A stretch of DNA of 64,000 bases from Sinotaia quadrata (GCA_028829895.1 CM054178.1:23231701-23295700); one strand, 5' to 3'. Counted from the stretch's first letter, positions 25,198-38,708 are shown. A program made the numbers and translations. Notes: a model not told the origin generated them from the sequence alone.

Positions 25198-25910
25198 TAG
25201 AGGTGAAATAAAAATCAAGCAGAATAAAATATAATGGCGCCGTGATAATCAGTCATCTTAACTCGGGGAAATATTACAGCACACAAAAACACTCCTCTTA
25301 TCAGGATCTTTCGCGGGCTCCGGGACACGTGTGTGTGTGAAACCTCCGGATTTCCTTGGCGCGCGTTTTATGTGCAGTCACTGGTTCCAGAGTAAGGTAC
25401 GGTAACATAACATGTCTGCCTTTCTGTTCACCCGACTAAATCCATTCTAGGGTTTGCATCGAACAAACAGGCAAGGAAACACGCGAAACAGCCGGGACTG
25501 AAGAGAAAACGACGGGCCAAAGATAATGCCATCTGTCCCCGAGAAGTAAGTCTCAAATGGGATTAAACGAATGCTCACAAGGCTGATCTTTTGTTTCCTA
25601 TACGATGACCATGTTTGTGCGTGAAACCAAAATTGCAACAAGAAATATTGAGAACCGCTGGCAAGATCCGTTGTGCTAGGAATATAGCGTTTGTGGACAG
25701 AAATTTAATGGGCCTTCCTGCTGCAGTAGCTAGAAAATCAATAATAGTAACACAGGAAATATGCTCACTGCTACACACAGACGCACGAGAATACATACAC
25801 AACGCAAAGCTCAACATATGTATCTACTTTTAAGGAAAGAAGACAAATTTAAGAAAAGTGACGCAACTGCACCTTATTTATTACTCACAATCAACACTAG
25901 ATATATGCAT
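25195..25910. other. Non-repetitive stretch, no gene recognised
   Basis: A GC-richer pocket lies at 25300-25400. Short frames (25615-25833 plus, 25575-25817 minus) overlap on opposite strands and have no splice context. Confidence 0.55.
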
Positions 25911-26140
25911 TGACAAAGAGAACAAACATTAGGTGTATGCTATGACGCAAAGAACAAACAACACTACATGCCATGTTATGACGCAGAGAACAAACAACAC
26001 TAGATGTATGTTATGACGCAGAGAACAAACAACACTAGATGTAGGTTATGACGCAGAGAACAAACAACACTAGATGTATGTTATGACGCAGAGAACAAAT
26101 AACACTAGGTGTATGCACTGACGCAAAGAATAAATAAATA
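25910..26140. repeat. 35-bp minisatellite, about 6 units
   Basis: GACGCAGAGAACAAACAACA followed by CTAGATGTATGTTAT repeats every 35-36 bases from about 25944, with diverged end units. Confidence 0.93.
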
Positions 26141-27298
26141 CGCAAATGCACATATGACTACGGCTAGCAGATATGATGAGAGGTGGATTAACTAGTTTTG
26201 TTACAGCTCCCTTATGACTATGTGCCCCAATCAACGTGCACTAGCAAAACCCAGTGCATCCACGATCATTTTATTGCAAAAAGCCGGTTGTGGCTTATTC
26301 TTTTTTTCATACCTCCAAACCAAACACCAACGCTACATACAACAACAATAACAACTAACCAATTACACACACGCGCGCATACATGCACGCACGTACACAC
26401 ACTATTTCGACAACCCAATTACCATACATTATAATAAACAACATGCTGCAGCTTCTATTTTTTATACTCCTCTCCCTCAAACAGCACCAATCAATTATAG
26501 CAACAGTTTCTTTTTGTAAAGCGCAGCAAGGACCTGGGATTTACAGGTAAAAAAACAACTGTTCAAATTTGTGAACACAGCATTACTTAATACTGTTTGA
26601 CGCGTACTCTGTCACACCGTAAGATCACCTCCATTTGTAAACCAGCAGGTTGAAATTTACAGTATATGGAATTCTTCAAGGTGAGGGAAGTTGTTATTTT
26701 TAACCTAATACACTTCTTGCATTTATTAGTTTTAAAAAAGAAAAACACCGCAAAATGCTGAGTTATTTAAAGTGCAGCCTTCTATTCTTAAAATTTAAAA
26801 AAAAGCATAGAAAAAGTCTTAAATAAGAAACTTTTAAACGCCGAACTGCCGCTCTTTAGAGCTAATTTCGGCTTGGTGGAGTGAGTGTGACGTCATTAAT
26901 TCCATCTCGCAAGCCGTCTGCTGTATCATCCTTTTCGGCTCAATCCCTTGAAAGAATACGAGACTGAAGCATGTATTTTCGACACACAAATAATAAAACG
27001 TTCTTAATTATATGAAGTGGCCCAGACATTTTATACTTGGGGAGTAGGCTGTTTCGACTACTCGCAGTGGCACTTCATCGATAACAATACCACCACTAGT
27101 CCTAGTGCTACTTTAATCATATCTATCTATCCAGCCAGCCAGCCAACCACTACCACCCTTTCAGAAAAAAAAATATTACTGATTTATAATACTAGAGAAG
27201 TAAAAGATAAATTTTCTTTAGAATGTTTCTGAGAAACGAACATAATTTATTACTAGATTATAAAGAGACTTCTGTCTCAAAATATGAATAAACCAAGC

Positions 27299-27333
<35 letters not shown>

Positions 27334-27938
27334 TCCATATGCAAATCTTAACATATTTATAGTGGAACTTGAGTTAAACAACTTCTTGAGTAATTGACGT
27401 TAAAAAAACGAAACAAACAACTTTTCAACAAGTAAAACATGACTTTGATTTATTCTATTTGATGATTTTACATGACTTGATCAGATGATTACTATGTGCA
27501 ACTTAAATAAGAGGGTTTCATTAAAACTACCTATTGACAAACTATACACCACAATAATGGTCCAAGCTAATGTTCAAATGAATTCTAAGTTACTCAATAT
27601 CCGGGTCCTAATTAACATCCCTGGAGGATAGGAGGAAAAGATGAAAGGGCGGGCGGAATCACTGCTGAAACATTTTAAATTATTTCTTACTATATACACT
27701 TAGTTGATTAATAATCTTTTCCTGAATTTATAGGGTATAATTTTAAAAATTATTGATAAAGACGGGGGAGAAAGGAGCATATCTTGATGCGTAATGTTAA
27801 GATGATATTTTTAAATAGTGTTTATTAGTAATATGATTTCCTGCTAATCGATAGTTAACTTAGTTAACTTCTTGCTCTCTTATATGTGAACAATTTCTTC
27901 TCTAATTGTAACAACATACTTGTCTTCGATGCATTAGT
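26141..27938. other. Unannotated AT-rich stretch with an (ATA)n tract at 27300-27332
   Basis: The trinucleotide run has about 11 repeats. No exon or transposon recognised; a TGACGTCA palindrome at about 26889 is the only regulatory-like motif seen. Confidence 0.55.
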
Positions 27939-28108
27939 GCAAGTTATACAAGTGGCTTACTCTTTGTCTGTAAAGCATTAGCTGTACGGGAGTTTCTATC
28001 TCCCTGTTTGCAGTACACCAAGTGCAAGTTATACAAGTGGCTTACTCTTTGTCCGTAAAGCATTAGTTGTAGGGGAGTTTTTATCTCCATGTGTGAAGGA
28101 CCATGTAT
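27939..28108. repeat. 85-bp tandem duplication
   Basis: GCAAGTTATACAAGTGGC begins at 27939 and 28024. The copies differ at a handful of positions. Confidence 0.92.
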
Positions 28109-28970
28109 GCACACCTGTGATATACTTTTAGCAAAGTTGCTATGACAGTGAAAGTGCTACAATCTAGTAGTTGTTTTTATGATATCAGTTACTGGTGTTT
28201 CTATATGAGAATACAAACTGCTGTGGCAAGTGACGTCATTATAGTTCTGTGGGAACTACATATATTCCTACAACCAAGTTTAGTTATATGCCTAAAACGT
28301 GTTCAATGCTAACGACTACAATGACTGCACTTGTGCTAAGATCGTTCTACTGGGCTAACTTATCCCATCATCTAGGCCTAGGGAAAGCCGTTCATAAAAC
28401 TAGACCAGACTCATACTAGTCTATGCTGTCTGTCACATATCTTCTTTTTATCAGCTATCCTAATTCAAATGACATTTCTGTGAGACTAAAGTTGTCAGTC
28501 TAGAAGCCTCCATCAAGGGGAAGAATTACTTTTGATTAGTTATACATAGGTCTGGGGAGTAATGACTCAGAGAAGAACTGCTATAGTCGTGTGCACAAGT
28601 AAAGGATGAGTAACAGATTCTAAAACGCTTACCAGTACACTTATTTTCTAGAAAGATGTTTTTCGTGTTGTAATAAATGTTTTGTTTCCTGTATTAACTA
28701 TTTTTTTTAAATATAACAAGTGATAACTGTCATTACGTTTGTTGCTAAATAAACCTACCTTTTTATTACTTATTACAGTCTGTTCTTTCCTCTGTATATA
28801 CCTATTCAGGTGTGAATGACTTGCGGGCTGATCACGTCCATTCGTCTTTTTTTGTCGATCGGTCTCGTGTACAAGCTCGTGACCATTTCCTGTGCTTAAA
28901 GCATCGGGGTGAGAGTGGGATGATTGTGACGCACGATACTAATAATCATCGTCGCATTCACCCACCCATG

Positions 28971-29130
28971 TGTCACGTGGCCTATTGTTTCTATTGTTCC
29001 TTTTGTTGCATGTCACATGGCCTATTGTTTCTATTGTTCCTTTTGTTGTACGTCACATGGCCCATTGCTTCTATTGTTCCTTTTGTTGCATGTCACATGG
29101 CCTATTGTTTCTATTGTTCTTTTTGTTGCA
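28971..29130. repeat. 40-bp minisatellite, 4 units
   Basis: TGTCACATGGCCTATTG begins at about 28971, 29011, 29051 and 29091, each followed by CTATTGTTC(C/T)TTTTGTTG. Confidence 0.94.
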
Positions 29131-29861
29131 GCGTAAAGAATTTAGGAGGATGTGTGGCTGTTTGCAGTCTTGCGTCAAACAGCCTTCAGTTTTTGATTTC
29201 TAATTCCTCTGTAATTTTTTCTCGTGTTGTCTGTGGCGAAACGCTTTGGTTCAGATTAAAATTACAATAAACAGTACGGGTTCAAGCCTGAAAGAAACAT
29301 ATTTCTGTTTAACTTTTCGTGCACTTTTAAAAGATGGTAACCGTTTTCTAATCCCAGTCTATCTGTTGTCATTAGCATACTTGCTTTAAAAGCACTTTCG
29401 TTGAGTTTGACTGCTTTATCATGACCAGAATGCAATATTTCGTCTATAAAAATAAAGTCAAACACTCTTCGTCTCAAAAACATAATTAAGACTAGATCAC
29501 GACAAAATGTTAATTTAGAAGGCACTTTCTAATTTGCAAAACTGGTGCCATTAGGACTTCAGACATCGCTGAAATTGAAGGGGTTCCAACTCAAATGTTA
29601 ACCATATGAAAAACTTTTGACGACAAACAATTTTTACATGAGAAAGCACACACATACACATAATACAAATCCACTAGTGCACGAGAGCACTGACTAGTTT
29701 ATCACGAAAGTGGTATTAAAAACGCTTCCCTACCCCAACCCCCAGTATCGAGGAGGTCCTCTATCAGGTCTACTTGTCAACATATAAAGCAAGTTACTGC
29801 GGCTTAGAATTAGAAGCTCGCTAATTTGGCTGTCTCTCCAGACAGGCAAATGAACCTTTAC
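29131..29861. other. Non-repetitive stretch beside the exon-like segment at 29862
   Basis: A minus-strand frame is open over 29525-29262 but starts without ATG and matches nothing I know. It is left unannotated as a gene. Confidence 0.5.
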
Positions 29862-29967
29862 CTGATGATTGCAAATCTCACCGATAGCGCTTCCCATACT
29901 AAGCCCTGCCAAACTAGTTTCTGCGTGCATCAAAACAACATAGTTCGGATTTCCATTCCTCAAATAG
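29862..29967 (-). CDS. Exon-like segment of unknown gene
   Basis: On the minus strand a T-rich tract and AAAG acceptor precede 29967, and CATCAG followed by a GTAAAG donor ends the segment at 29862. In between lie one base and 35 open codons. The peptide contains NGNPNYVVLMHAETSLAGLS and then MGSAIGEICNHQ. The pattern SLAGLS..G.IG.IC faintly recalls the segment before the zinc-binding helix in reprolysin-like (M12B) metalloproteases, but I found no HExxH exon nearby, so I do not assign a function. The same frame stays open past the donor, so the splice site is not forced by the reading frame. Confidence 0.28.
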
Positions 29968-30093
29968 CTTTAATATGTTTAATGGATTAAAAAAAAATGA
30001 ATACAAATATCTTCTTTAAAAACATTCTCAATTTATTTTCAAATAATTTTATAAATCCCAAACAACAAAAAACACAAGTTACATGTCACACTA

Positions 30094-30095
<2 letters not shown>

Positions 30096-30159
<64 letters not shown>
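30096..30159. repeat. (GT)n microsatellite, about 32 repeats
   Basis: Perfect run. Confidence 0.98.
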
Positions 30160-30161
<2 letters not shown>

Positions 30162-31935
30162 TTAATAAAACTAATTTTAAAAAAGAAAAAAACATTACTA
30201 ATTTCCTTTTAGTATTTTAGTGCATTTTACAAAAACATTTATTTTAAAAATTTAATAGGAGGCACTGGAACAAAGCAGAAAGAGAACCCAAGTAAAAGGG
30301 GAGAGAAGAAAAGAAAACAAAGCAACAATACAAAATAATTTATAATGACGAGAACGTATTTGTATTTAAAATTCAGTTTTCTTTTGGTGTTATTGTACAA
30401 TTATAAGTAAATCAAATTAAAGGTTCTGAATCATTTTGTCAATTTTTTTGAAACGTTGTAGACTAACAAACAATCATCAGTTTCAATCGAAAACGACATC
30501 ATCCTACTCGATGTCTAAACATTAAATTTTAAAATATTCGTGATTAGCATTCTGTAATCTTGTTTTCGATATAAAAATTTTAAATTCTTAAAATGTTTAG
30601 CGTTTTAGCACGGACTCGGTGAGCTATTGATTACTAATTGTATTATGGACATTTGGATCAAGCATTACTTCAAACAGACACAATATCGTACGATTATTAC
30701 TGCCAGCAATGTAGTTAATTCTTACTGACAAAGTAGGTCAAGTTTGCAATCCTGTGTGATTAGGCTGTAGCCTTTGTAAAATCGTTAAAGGATATAAAAA
30801 CTCTTTCAACCATGAATCAAAACGAAAGCATCTGTTACAGCACTCAACATCAAAAGCCAGCCTTGTGTATCTCGTCCTGTCTTTCACTTTATGTAATCAG
30901 AGATACTCACCCCCCACCTCTCTCTCTTTCTCTTTCAACCTAAACAACTCTACACCAATTACCCTCATGCGAGCTCAACGGCTGTAAATAATTTACACAT
31001 TAACAGATTTGCAGGAATGGAGAGGGGGGGGGGAGGAAACAAAACAAAAAAAACAAAAAACCCATGGCGTACAGAATATTAGTATACTGGTCCCACTTGT
31101 TTCTCGTGACTAGCCGTGAAAGCTAGCAAAATAACCAAACTGTATGAGGGGGGAAAGCACGTCCAAATCTGAAAACAGATCCTCTGTTTACGAATTCAGT
31201 GACGTTACACTTTCTAAGTGCAGCCAGTTCCATTGCTGACAACATGAGGCGCCATGTTAGACTGCGAGCTCTCCAACTACCTGTGCCCTTTCAACACCTT
31301 TCCCTATGCTTGGCAGGCAAAGGTTTAGCAAAAGTGTCCAAAAAAGAAACCCCCTTTCCTCTGCTCTCCAAGAACACACACACGCACGCACGCACACGCA
31401 TACACACAAACAAACAAACAAACGAATATACGTTTAGAGAAAAAGAAACAAAACGCTCAGGATCGGTTACAAAGAAAACACAACAAAACAAATTGCAATA
31501 TCTACACTCAGTGTAAACTAAGTCAACAGCTTAGAATACCCCTCCTCCCAAACAAGTATCAAGGTTAAGGATTATAAGGACACACACACACACACATTTA
31601 ATCTACCCGAATTTGAAACTACAAGATTCTCAATCAGAAGATGAATTTGTGGAAATGTGAATCGAAAACGCGCTATCTTAAATTAGAACCACAGGCATTT
31701 TACAAGTGCACTGAACATAGTTTGGAGTTTTTTGCGTTTTATTTCAAGCAGAGGAAAGCGAAGACAAGCATCGTATACAACATTTTTAGAACAGTGACTG
31801 TTGCACACGACAGTGACATCTCTGTAAGCCTGTTCCAAGTCAGAATTCATGAGTACTTCAGAAGCAGAAATACGTCACTCACATCAGGTGTGAAAGCCAT
31901 TATCAGACAATGCCGTACTAGCCGCTAATGGTTTT
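30160..31935. other. Unannotated stretch
   Basis: AT-rich with short homopolymer and CA patches (31376-31410, 31582-31596). The plus frame at 31641-31928 (95 codons) has no recognisable motif. Confidence 0.55.
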
Positions 31936-32480
31936 ACTACCGTGGCTTGGCCTGAGTGCACAATCTAGTTTTCAATAGATCCATGACAATAAACAGAAAT
32001 GAATGTGATTTCAGTGCACAATGCAGACACAATAAAATAGATTTGAACGAAATGGTCATGGCCTGAATACATAGCTTAATTTTCAGAGGACCCAAGAAGA
32101 CAAATAAGATTTGAACATGGCCTGAGTGCATAGCCTAGTGTCTAGTTGATTCATGACAGCAGAGAGAAATGGAAATGGTCTGAGAACATAGTTTAGTTTT
32201 TGAGTAGACTCAGACAGGTAAGACCTGAACATGGCCTGAGTGCATAGCCTAGTTTCCAAGAGATCCAAGAAGAAAGGTAAGACCTGAACATGGCCTGAGT
32301 GCATAGCCTAGTTTCCAAGAGATCCAAGAAGAAAGGTAAGACCTGAATATGGCCTGAGTGCATAGCCTAGTTTCCAAGAGATCCAAGAAGAAAGGTAAGT
32401 CATGAACATGGTCTACTTTACAGTAGATTCATGACAGCAGAGAGAAATGGAAATGGCCTGAGTACTAAGCCTAGTTTCCA
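31936..32480. repeat. 59-60 bp minisatellite, partly degenerate
   Basis: GAACATGGCCTGAGTGCATAG recurs with CCTAGTTTCCAAGAGATCC. Three central units (32220-32395) are nearly identical and the outer ones diverged. Confidence 0.9.
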
Positions 32481-33549
32481 TCAGACACATGAAAACAGAG
32501 AGAGAGAGAAAAAATCACTCGAAAGGACAAGATGGACGCGCCCCATCTCAGCCAAAACCATCACCCAAGCTTAAACACTCGATTGAGCAATGACTCCAGC
32601 TACCTTAGACTCTCGTCCATGTTCTCTGGATTCTCTTTAGTTTGGCATTCTCCGATCGGTTGTAAATACTGTACATTCTCTGACTACCATGATGCAATTT
32701 GATCTCTACTAACAAATGGGATTTGCCCGTTGCTATCAATTGGCGCCTGAAGGCTAATGAAGTCAATTACTTTCACTACAGATATACCGGTAAGCAAAAG
32801 TAAAAATAAAAATGTCATCGGTATCCATTTTCACACAGACACATCGACTCAAACCAAAAACTGGGCTTACGTAACATCATACAAATCCACGTAAGAAACA
32901 ATTATCCAACTAAAACAAGACAACGATTACAACCACTTGTCTAATCAATTTGTCAGGAGCAAATGTAAAGCATACGCTTGCGTCATCGCCAGTATGTTTG
33001 CGATTACGGGAGATAATAAAGATACGCGGAAATCCTGAACTAGACCCGAACGAACTATTGATGGTTTGTGGAAAGTTGTTCTGTCTAAGCATGTATGCCA
33101 TATGATGGCGTCTTGATAGATTCGATTACAAGTAACATGAAATTTTAATACTTGTAGGTTGCCAAGCGGATGAATGGGGATTTGTTTGTGGTAAGCATAT
33201 GGCCGGTGCTTATATGTGCGCGCACGCATTATGTGTGAATGTGTTTCTTGATTTCTTTCTTTCTTCTAAATAAAATATCAACTGATTCAATAATTAATTG
33301 GATACAAACGTCTGCTTTGAGAAAGAGACTTAAAAATCGATAGGGCGAACATTTTTTTCCAGTTGTATATACACACTTAGGTGCAAATGTTTGGAACGAA
33401 AGACAGGCAGAAAGGAAGAATAAGAAAGTCTGAAATAATAAGAGAAAGAGACAGCCAACGAGAGCGAGAGAGAGAGGGAGAAAGACGCGCACAGCCAGCT
33501 AACGAGTGAGAGACAAGAGAAAAAGACGAAAATCAATAAGTAGCTAACA

Positions 33550-33552
<3 letters not shown>
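32481..33552. other. Unannotated stretch
   Basis: No repeat or exon recognised beyond a GA-rich patch near 33460. Confidence 0.5.

Positions 33553-33628
<76 letters not shown>
33553..33628. repeat. (CA)n microsatellite, about 38 repeats
   Basis: Perfect run. Confidence 0.98.
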
Positions 33629-33632
<4 letters not shown>

Positions 33633-35855
33633 TACACACAACATAAAAAAATCCATCCCTTCACAGATTTACATGCAGATAGACTGATAGATAAAGGTAA
33701 GTAGATATACATTATTAGTGGATGCACTCATCCGTCACAAGGTAGACTAACATTGTGAGAAGCATACATACTCCCAAGCTGGACTGCCATGAAAGACCGC
33801 AAGACCTCGCCTGATTATGATATTTTATCTGCGGCCTTGAATGCAGTAACTGAATATTCGTGGCCTTACGTAGAGTAAATAAATATATTACTTGTCATAT
33901 CACTACTAAGTGTAACAACTATTTTAAATCATCACAGTACAAGGACGTCAGAGGTACACGTGTATTACAAAAAGAAATCATACTTTTGAAACTCAATCTA
34001 GTAAACGTAAATAATAAAAGCACCAGCAAATGTTATAATAGTTTGAATAATTTTCGATCACATAACCAAAGACAACTAAGCAATGATTCATCTATATAAT
34101 TTATTCATTTTTGAACGTGTTTATAAAAGAGGGAGAAAGCAGGCCCAAAGATTGAATTTTAGCAGTTTCATTTGTACAATCCCGAGTTACTCATTATCAT
34201 ATTGTTTTAAATTAGTAACTAAAATATGGGGAAATGCAAAGTTTTTATCTCTTAATGTGAGCTAATTGTTGATGTGTGTTTTTAGTACCTATCCTTCGAA
34301 ATGCAACCAAACTGGGTACTTGTTTATGCATGTCTGTCCAAAAGCACAAAAAGCAACCTCGTTTTTTTTTGACTGTTTGTGTATGATTACTGTTACCACA
34401 TTAAGCAATAAGCGATTATGCTTTAAATATATTTCTGTAAATATTTAGCACAAGGATCTGCATAATTTGCTTTAAACAGTTTAGTACTTCATTTAATACA
34501 ATGGTTCGATTAAATCAATCGGACTTAAAATAATAGTTTACATATAACAAAAATGATTCATTTTTTCCTTCTGACCAGCAGTTAATAACCAGGCTAATAT
34601 GCATATTTACATGCCCGATAGTCTAACTACCAAAATTCTCATCCATACTTCAAATACATGTAGTATCAATTTCTTCTTTAAAGCAAATATGAGTAAATAT
34701 TGAAGTTAGCCAGGCCAAACTGCATACACTATACTAAGTCTGATATTGCACTGCAACCCCCCTCCCCCCCCCACACACACACTAATCCATACTTCAAAAA
34801 CAAGTAATTTTAATTTCTTAAGACAATTAATTTTAAGCATACAATTTCTTTATTTAAGTTACTGCATTTAAAAGGCCAGCCTGCACTTAGTGAATCGCTT
34901 CTACAAATCTATTTCAATCGTCAATAAAGTAAATGGTAGATATTTCTTTCTTTCTTCCCTAAATAACGTTGTGCAAAATGTTTCAGAATGTGGGAATGAC
35001 TTTCAATAAAATTCCTTCCAATGTTTTCAAGAACACGAAATAAAAAAACAGGAATACTCACAATCGTATTTGCAAAACGAAAACACAGTGCATATAAAAT
35101 ATAATCGCAGTTTGACCACAGACAAATGATATTAAATTTGTTTCAAGGTAATCTCCAAGCCGAGGAAAAGGGAGAAAGTTGGGCGGTGGAAGAGAAAAAG
35201 AATGTTTACCCGAAAATTTAAAGAAATGGCCCATAATATGCCGAAGTACTGTCGGCTCTGGAACATTAATATAAAAAATAAAAAAAAGAAAATTTTCAAA
35301 GTAACAAGCCAGTAATTAGAAATGTGTTCACATTAGGCAACCTACTAATTCACGCAATCCCCCACCCTTATCTTTGACACGTACCCACCCACCCCCGTCC
35401 ACACTGACCAGCAATTGACGTAAATGTTATTTAAAGGAAATCTTAACGCATTGGCTTAAATTTTAAAAGGTTTATTCTAGATAAAGAAAGATACTATGCA
35501 CTCAGCAATTAAAAAAAAATATATGCAGCTTTAGTGCACAGACAATTGTACTACTTCATACACGTCCATAGACTATTTCACAAACAATGGCTCACGGCTG
35601 TCCAGAGATCTGCAATGTTTATTTGTTAATTCTAACTGTTCGTTGTCAATAGTCTCTGGTTCAGTTTAAATATTTATCTTTTAAAGTGAGCAGCATTTTC
35701 AACTACACTGATATTGACTTGGTTTGCATGTGTAATAGCATCATTCAAAAAAAAAAAAAATCGAACAGTGTTTTGCAGGGTGGATGATGATTTCATTTCA
35801 GGTCAATTGCTGACAGTTTTAAAAGTCTGTTCAATGCTTGTATACATCGTTTTGC
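33629..35855. other. Unannotated AT-rich stretch
   Basis: No exon, RNA gene or transposon recognised. C-rich runs occur at 34757-34772 and 35360-35400. Confidence 0.55.
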
Positions 35856-36245
35856 TGCAAGGCTAATGGCCGCGTTCAAAGCACTTTGTAAATCATTTTC
35901 TGTTTAACTTTTAGCCCCACTCATACCATTTTGTAAATAATTTTCTATGTGGCTTATGGCCCCGTTCAAAAGCATTTTGTAAACCATTTTCTATGTGGCT
36001 TATGGCCCCTTTCAAAAGCATTTTGTAAACCATTTTCTATGTGGCTTATGGCATCGTTCAAACCCTTTTGTAAATCATTTTCTATGTGGCTCATTGCCTG
36101 GTTCAAAGCCTTTTGGACAGTTTTTCCGTGTTGCTTACAGTCCAGTTCAAAGCACTTTGTACTAGCTTTCTGTGTGATTAACAACCTCAAGGCACTTTGA
36201 ATACCGTTTTCCTATGAAGCATAAGGATTCGTTCAAAGCATTGTG
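35856..36245. repeat. 46-bp minisatellite, about 8 units
   Basis: TTTTCTATGTGGCTTATGGC begins at 35941, 35987 and 36033 with GTTCAAAAGCATTTTGTAAA in each unit. The outer units are diverged. Confidence 0.9.
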
Positions 36246-36592
36246 TGCTTAATGTTTGTGTTGCTTACAGTCTCGTTGAAAGCATCATTAAATTGATTTT
36301 ATTGTGTGATTTACGGACTAACTTATATAATTCTATATTTTATCTTTTGTATTTTGTACTTCTCTGTTTTTCTGTGGCTTATGGCCTCGTTGAAAGCATC
36401 ATTAATATTGATTTTCAGTGTGGTTTACAATCTCACTTGTATAATTTTGTACTCTTTCTTTTGTACTTTTGTATGACTACTGGTTTCTGTGCCTTACGGC
36501 CTCGCTGGAAAAGCACCCTGTACGTAGTTTTTGCTGTGTGGCGTACGGCCTTGTTCAAGCATGCGTGCATCGTCTTGCTGTGTGGCTAGCCG
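36246..36592. repeat. About 115-bp higher-order continuation of the 46-bp array
   Basis: Three long units start with TGTG-CTTA(T/C)GGCCTCGTTGAAAGC-like text and each carries a TATAATT…TTTTGTACTT insert. They keep the core of the 46-bp unit, so the long unit is the short one plus added sequence. Confidence 0.7.
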
Positions 36593-37489
36593 ACTAACTC
36601 GTTCAAGATCTGTCACCATGACAGACAATGCAATTCACTCTAAGTCAAAGTAGTAGAGCAAATACTCGTGCTGTTAACCGTACTTGTGGCTTTAACTGCA
36701 AGTTGCTCCTGGAAACGGGAAAACCCTATGACGTCACAGTAGCATATCATAATCCAGCATTGTATAACTGCCGTCCGAGAAGATATCTAAAAGCAATTCC
36801 TTACTGCTATTTTCAGATGAACAATGGCCGAAATGCTCTGAGTATTGTCATGAGATTATTTTTCCTCTTCGAGACTGTATAACTGTGTGCCTAGCTATTT
36901 TTGACTTGGCGTATCTTAAATGAAACAACACACATTTAGAAGAATTACTTCCATTCTAAGGTTCTGAGACTGCCGTCTTCTTGTATCATACATTACATTC
37001 ACAGAGAAAGTTCCACTGAGGGTGAATGAAAAACTTCATTTTAAGCTCTTTCATCTGTAAACAACTTTCTTGGCGTACTATAGGATTCAGTGTAATATAT
37101 TAAAATTCGCTACACTAAAAACATATACTTAATACACACATACACATTTCTATGAATCAATCATTCAATCCATCTATCTGCCTACACACACGCGCGCGCA
37201 CACACACACACAAACACGTTGGTAATCAGGATGTATACGCAATGATTTAGTTTAAAACTTGTGTTTGCAGTATTGGTTATTTTGCATGAAATCCCTAAGT
37301 GACCGCATAACACTTTTAATCCTAACAGAAGATTTAATGTTGTCTTACGGAGCTAACACGGCTCTCCGCTTTTCCTCTGAAACAAAGAAAAGCAGTGTGC
37401 AGTGATACCATTTTTGTGGGTTTATGATGTACCATGTGCAGAAATCCATTGGATAACCATGTTCAAAATTATCTCACAAATGGTGTCAT
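36593..37489. other. Stretch before the mariner relic
   Basis: A plus frame of 84 codons (36628-36882) is unrecognised. The N-terminal part of the mariner transposase should lie just before 37490 but is not readable. Confidence 0.5.
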
Positions 37490-37955
37490 TGACGAAGGAC
37501 GTCCCAGACACCCGTCCACATCCATCAGAGATGAAAATATTGAATTGAGTCTATGCTGTGATTGTTGATAATCGATGGATGGCGCACCAGTCGCGGTTCT
37601 GTTCAAGAAATCATCTGCGACCAGCTTGGGTTTCATAAAATCTGTGCAAGATCGCTTCCAAAACGAATCGCAGAAGAGCACGAAAGTAGCTGTCTGACAA
37701 TCTGACAATGCCCGCCCACACTGATGAAACCCTCTACCAACTAAGCTGTTAAGTTCTGTAGCATTCTCCATATAGTCTTGATGTCGATCCTTCCGAATGA
37801 CCACCGTCAGAAGCCGTCATTTCGCCAGTGACTAAGAAGTTGGAGGAGTGGTGTATAAGCTTGTCACTCAAACAAATCATTTTTTTTTCTTGAGAGCACA
37901 ATAACAAAAACTTATGGACCGTCTTCAATTAGATAGGGACTATATAGAAAAAGTT
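37490..37955 (+). pseudogene. Mariner-family transposase relic
   Basis: Conserved mariner transposase blocks appear in the right order on the plus strand but in shifting frames. GRPRHPSTSIRDENIE (from 37497) ends the N-terminal DNA-binding part. SVQEIICDQLGFHKICAR and EEHE (37598-37680) cover the SYGSV-to-VPRLLTEEQK region. DNARPH (37704) carries the second catalytic Asp, and HSPYSLDVDPSE (37762) matches the HPPYSPDLAPSD block with the third catalytic Asp. KLMDRLQLDRDYIEK (to 37952) is the C-terminal end. Stops and frameshifts interrupt it, the stretch between EEHE and DNARPH is almost wholly deleted, and the spacing of the last two Asp is shorter than the family's 34 residues. No terminal inverted repeats were found. 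It is inactive. Confidence 0.9.
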
Positions 37956-38008
37956 ATGTTACTGAATGTACTCTCTGTAATTGCAATAATAATTGCGGAT
38001 ATTTTATG

Positions 38009-38024
38009 TGTCTGTCTGTCTATC

Positions 38025-38055
<31 letters not shown>

Positions 38056-38083
38056 CCGTCTGTCTGTCTGTCTATCTATCTAT
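38009..38083. repeat. (TCTG/TCTA)n microsatellite
   Basis: TCTG, TCTA and TCTG/TCCG blocks alternate. Confidence 0.96.
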
Positions 38084-38621
38084 GCTCTGTATGAACCCTA
38101 TAGATCGACACTTTAATGCGAAGAGTTACTTTTTCACAGTCGATAGATGTACTCAGCCATTTATCCAAGGCGATAAATGTGAACTGATACACGGTCTAAG
38201 TCAATAAAGTTTATTTAAGCAGCCCAGGCAGGTAACCGTCAGATGTGAACTTGTAGTCTCAGCCGTTGAATGAAAACTGTCATTTAAAACTTTAGCTAAA
38301 CACTAAATCGAACAGGTAGTTACAGTTCCATTTTAAACGAGACGGCTATTGACATTTGTTTAACTTATAGTAATTAGCCAAGTTGTTTTGGGGCGAGAGT
38401 ATCTGCCGTAGCAGAGAAGGCTTTCACATTCATCAGCCTATCCTCTGAATATATATATAGTAAAGCCAATAAGAACGCATGCATGAAAGTGCTTATTACT
38501 AACAAATCGTCTGAGTGGACTGAAAAATGAATTAACCAAAAACTGTATTAAGCAAAGTATTACGATTTTACGTATACAGAAAGGAACTTCTAAGTACACA
38601 GAAAACCCCAATCAACTTTGA

Positions 38622-38622
38622 C

Positions 38623-38667
<45 letters not shown>

Positions 38668-38668
38668 G

Positions 38669-38707
<39 letters not shown>

Positions 38708-38708
38708 G
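38622..38708. repeat. Compound (TCTG)n(TC)n(AC)n microsatellite
   Basis: About ten TCTG units are followed by a TC run and then an AC run. Confidence 0.96.

Noticed and set aside
37469..37804. 111-codon minus-strand frame as a gene
   Set aside because: It is antisense to the mariner transposase relic, whose family motifs are on the plus strand.
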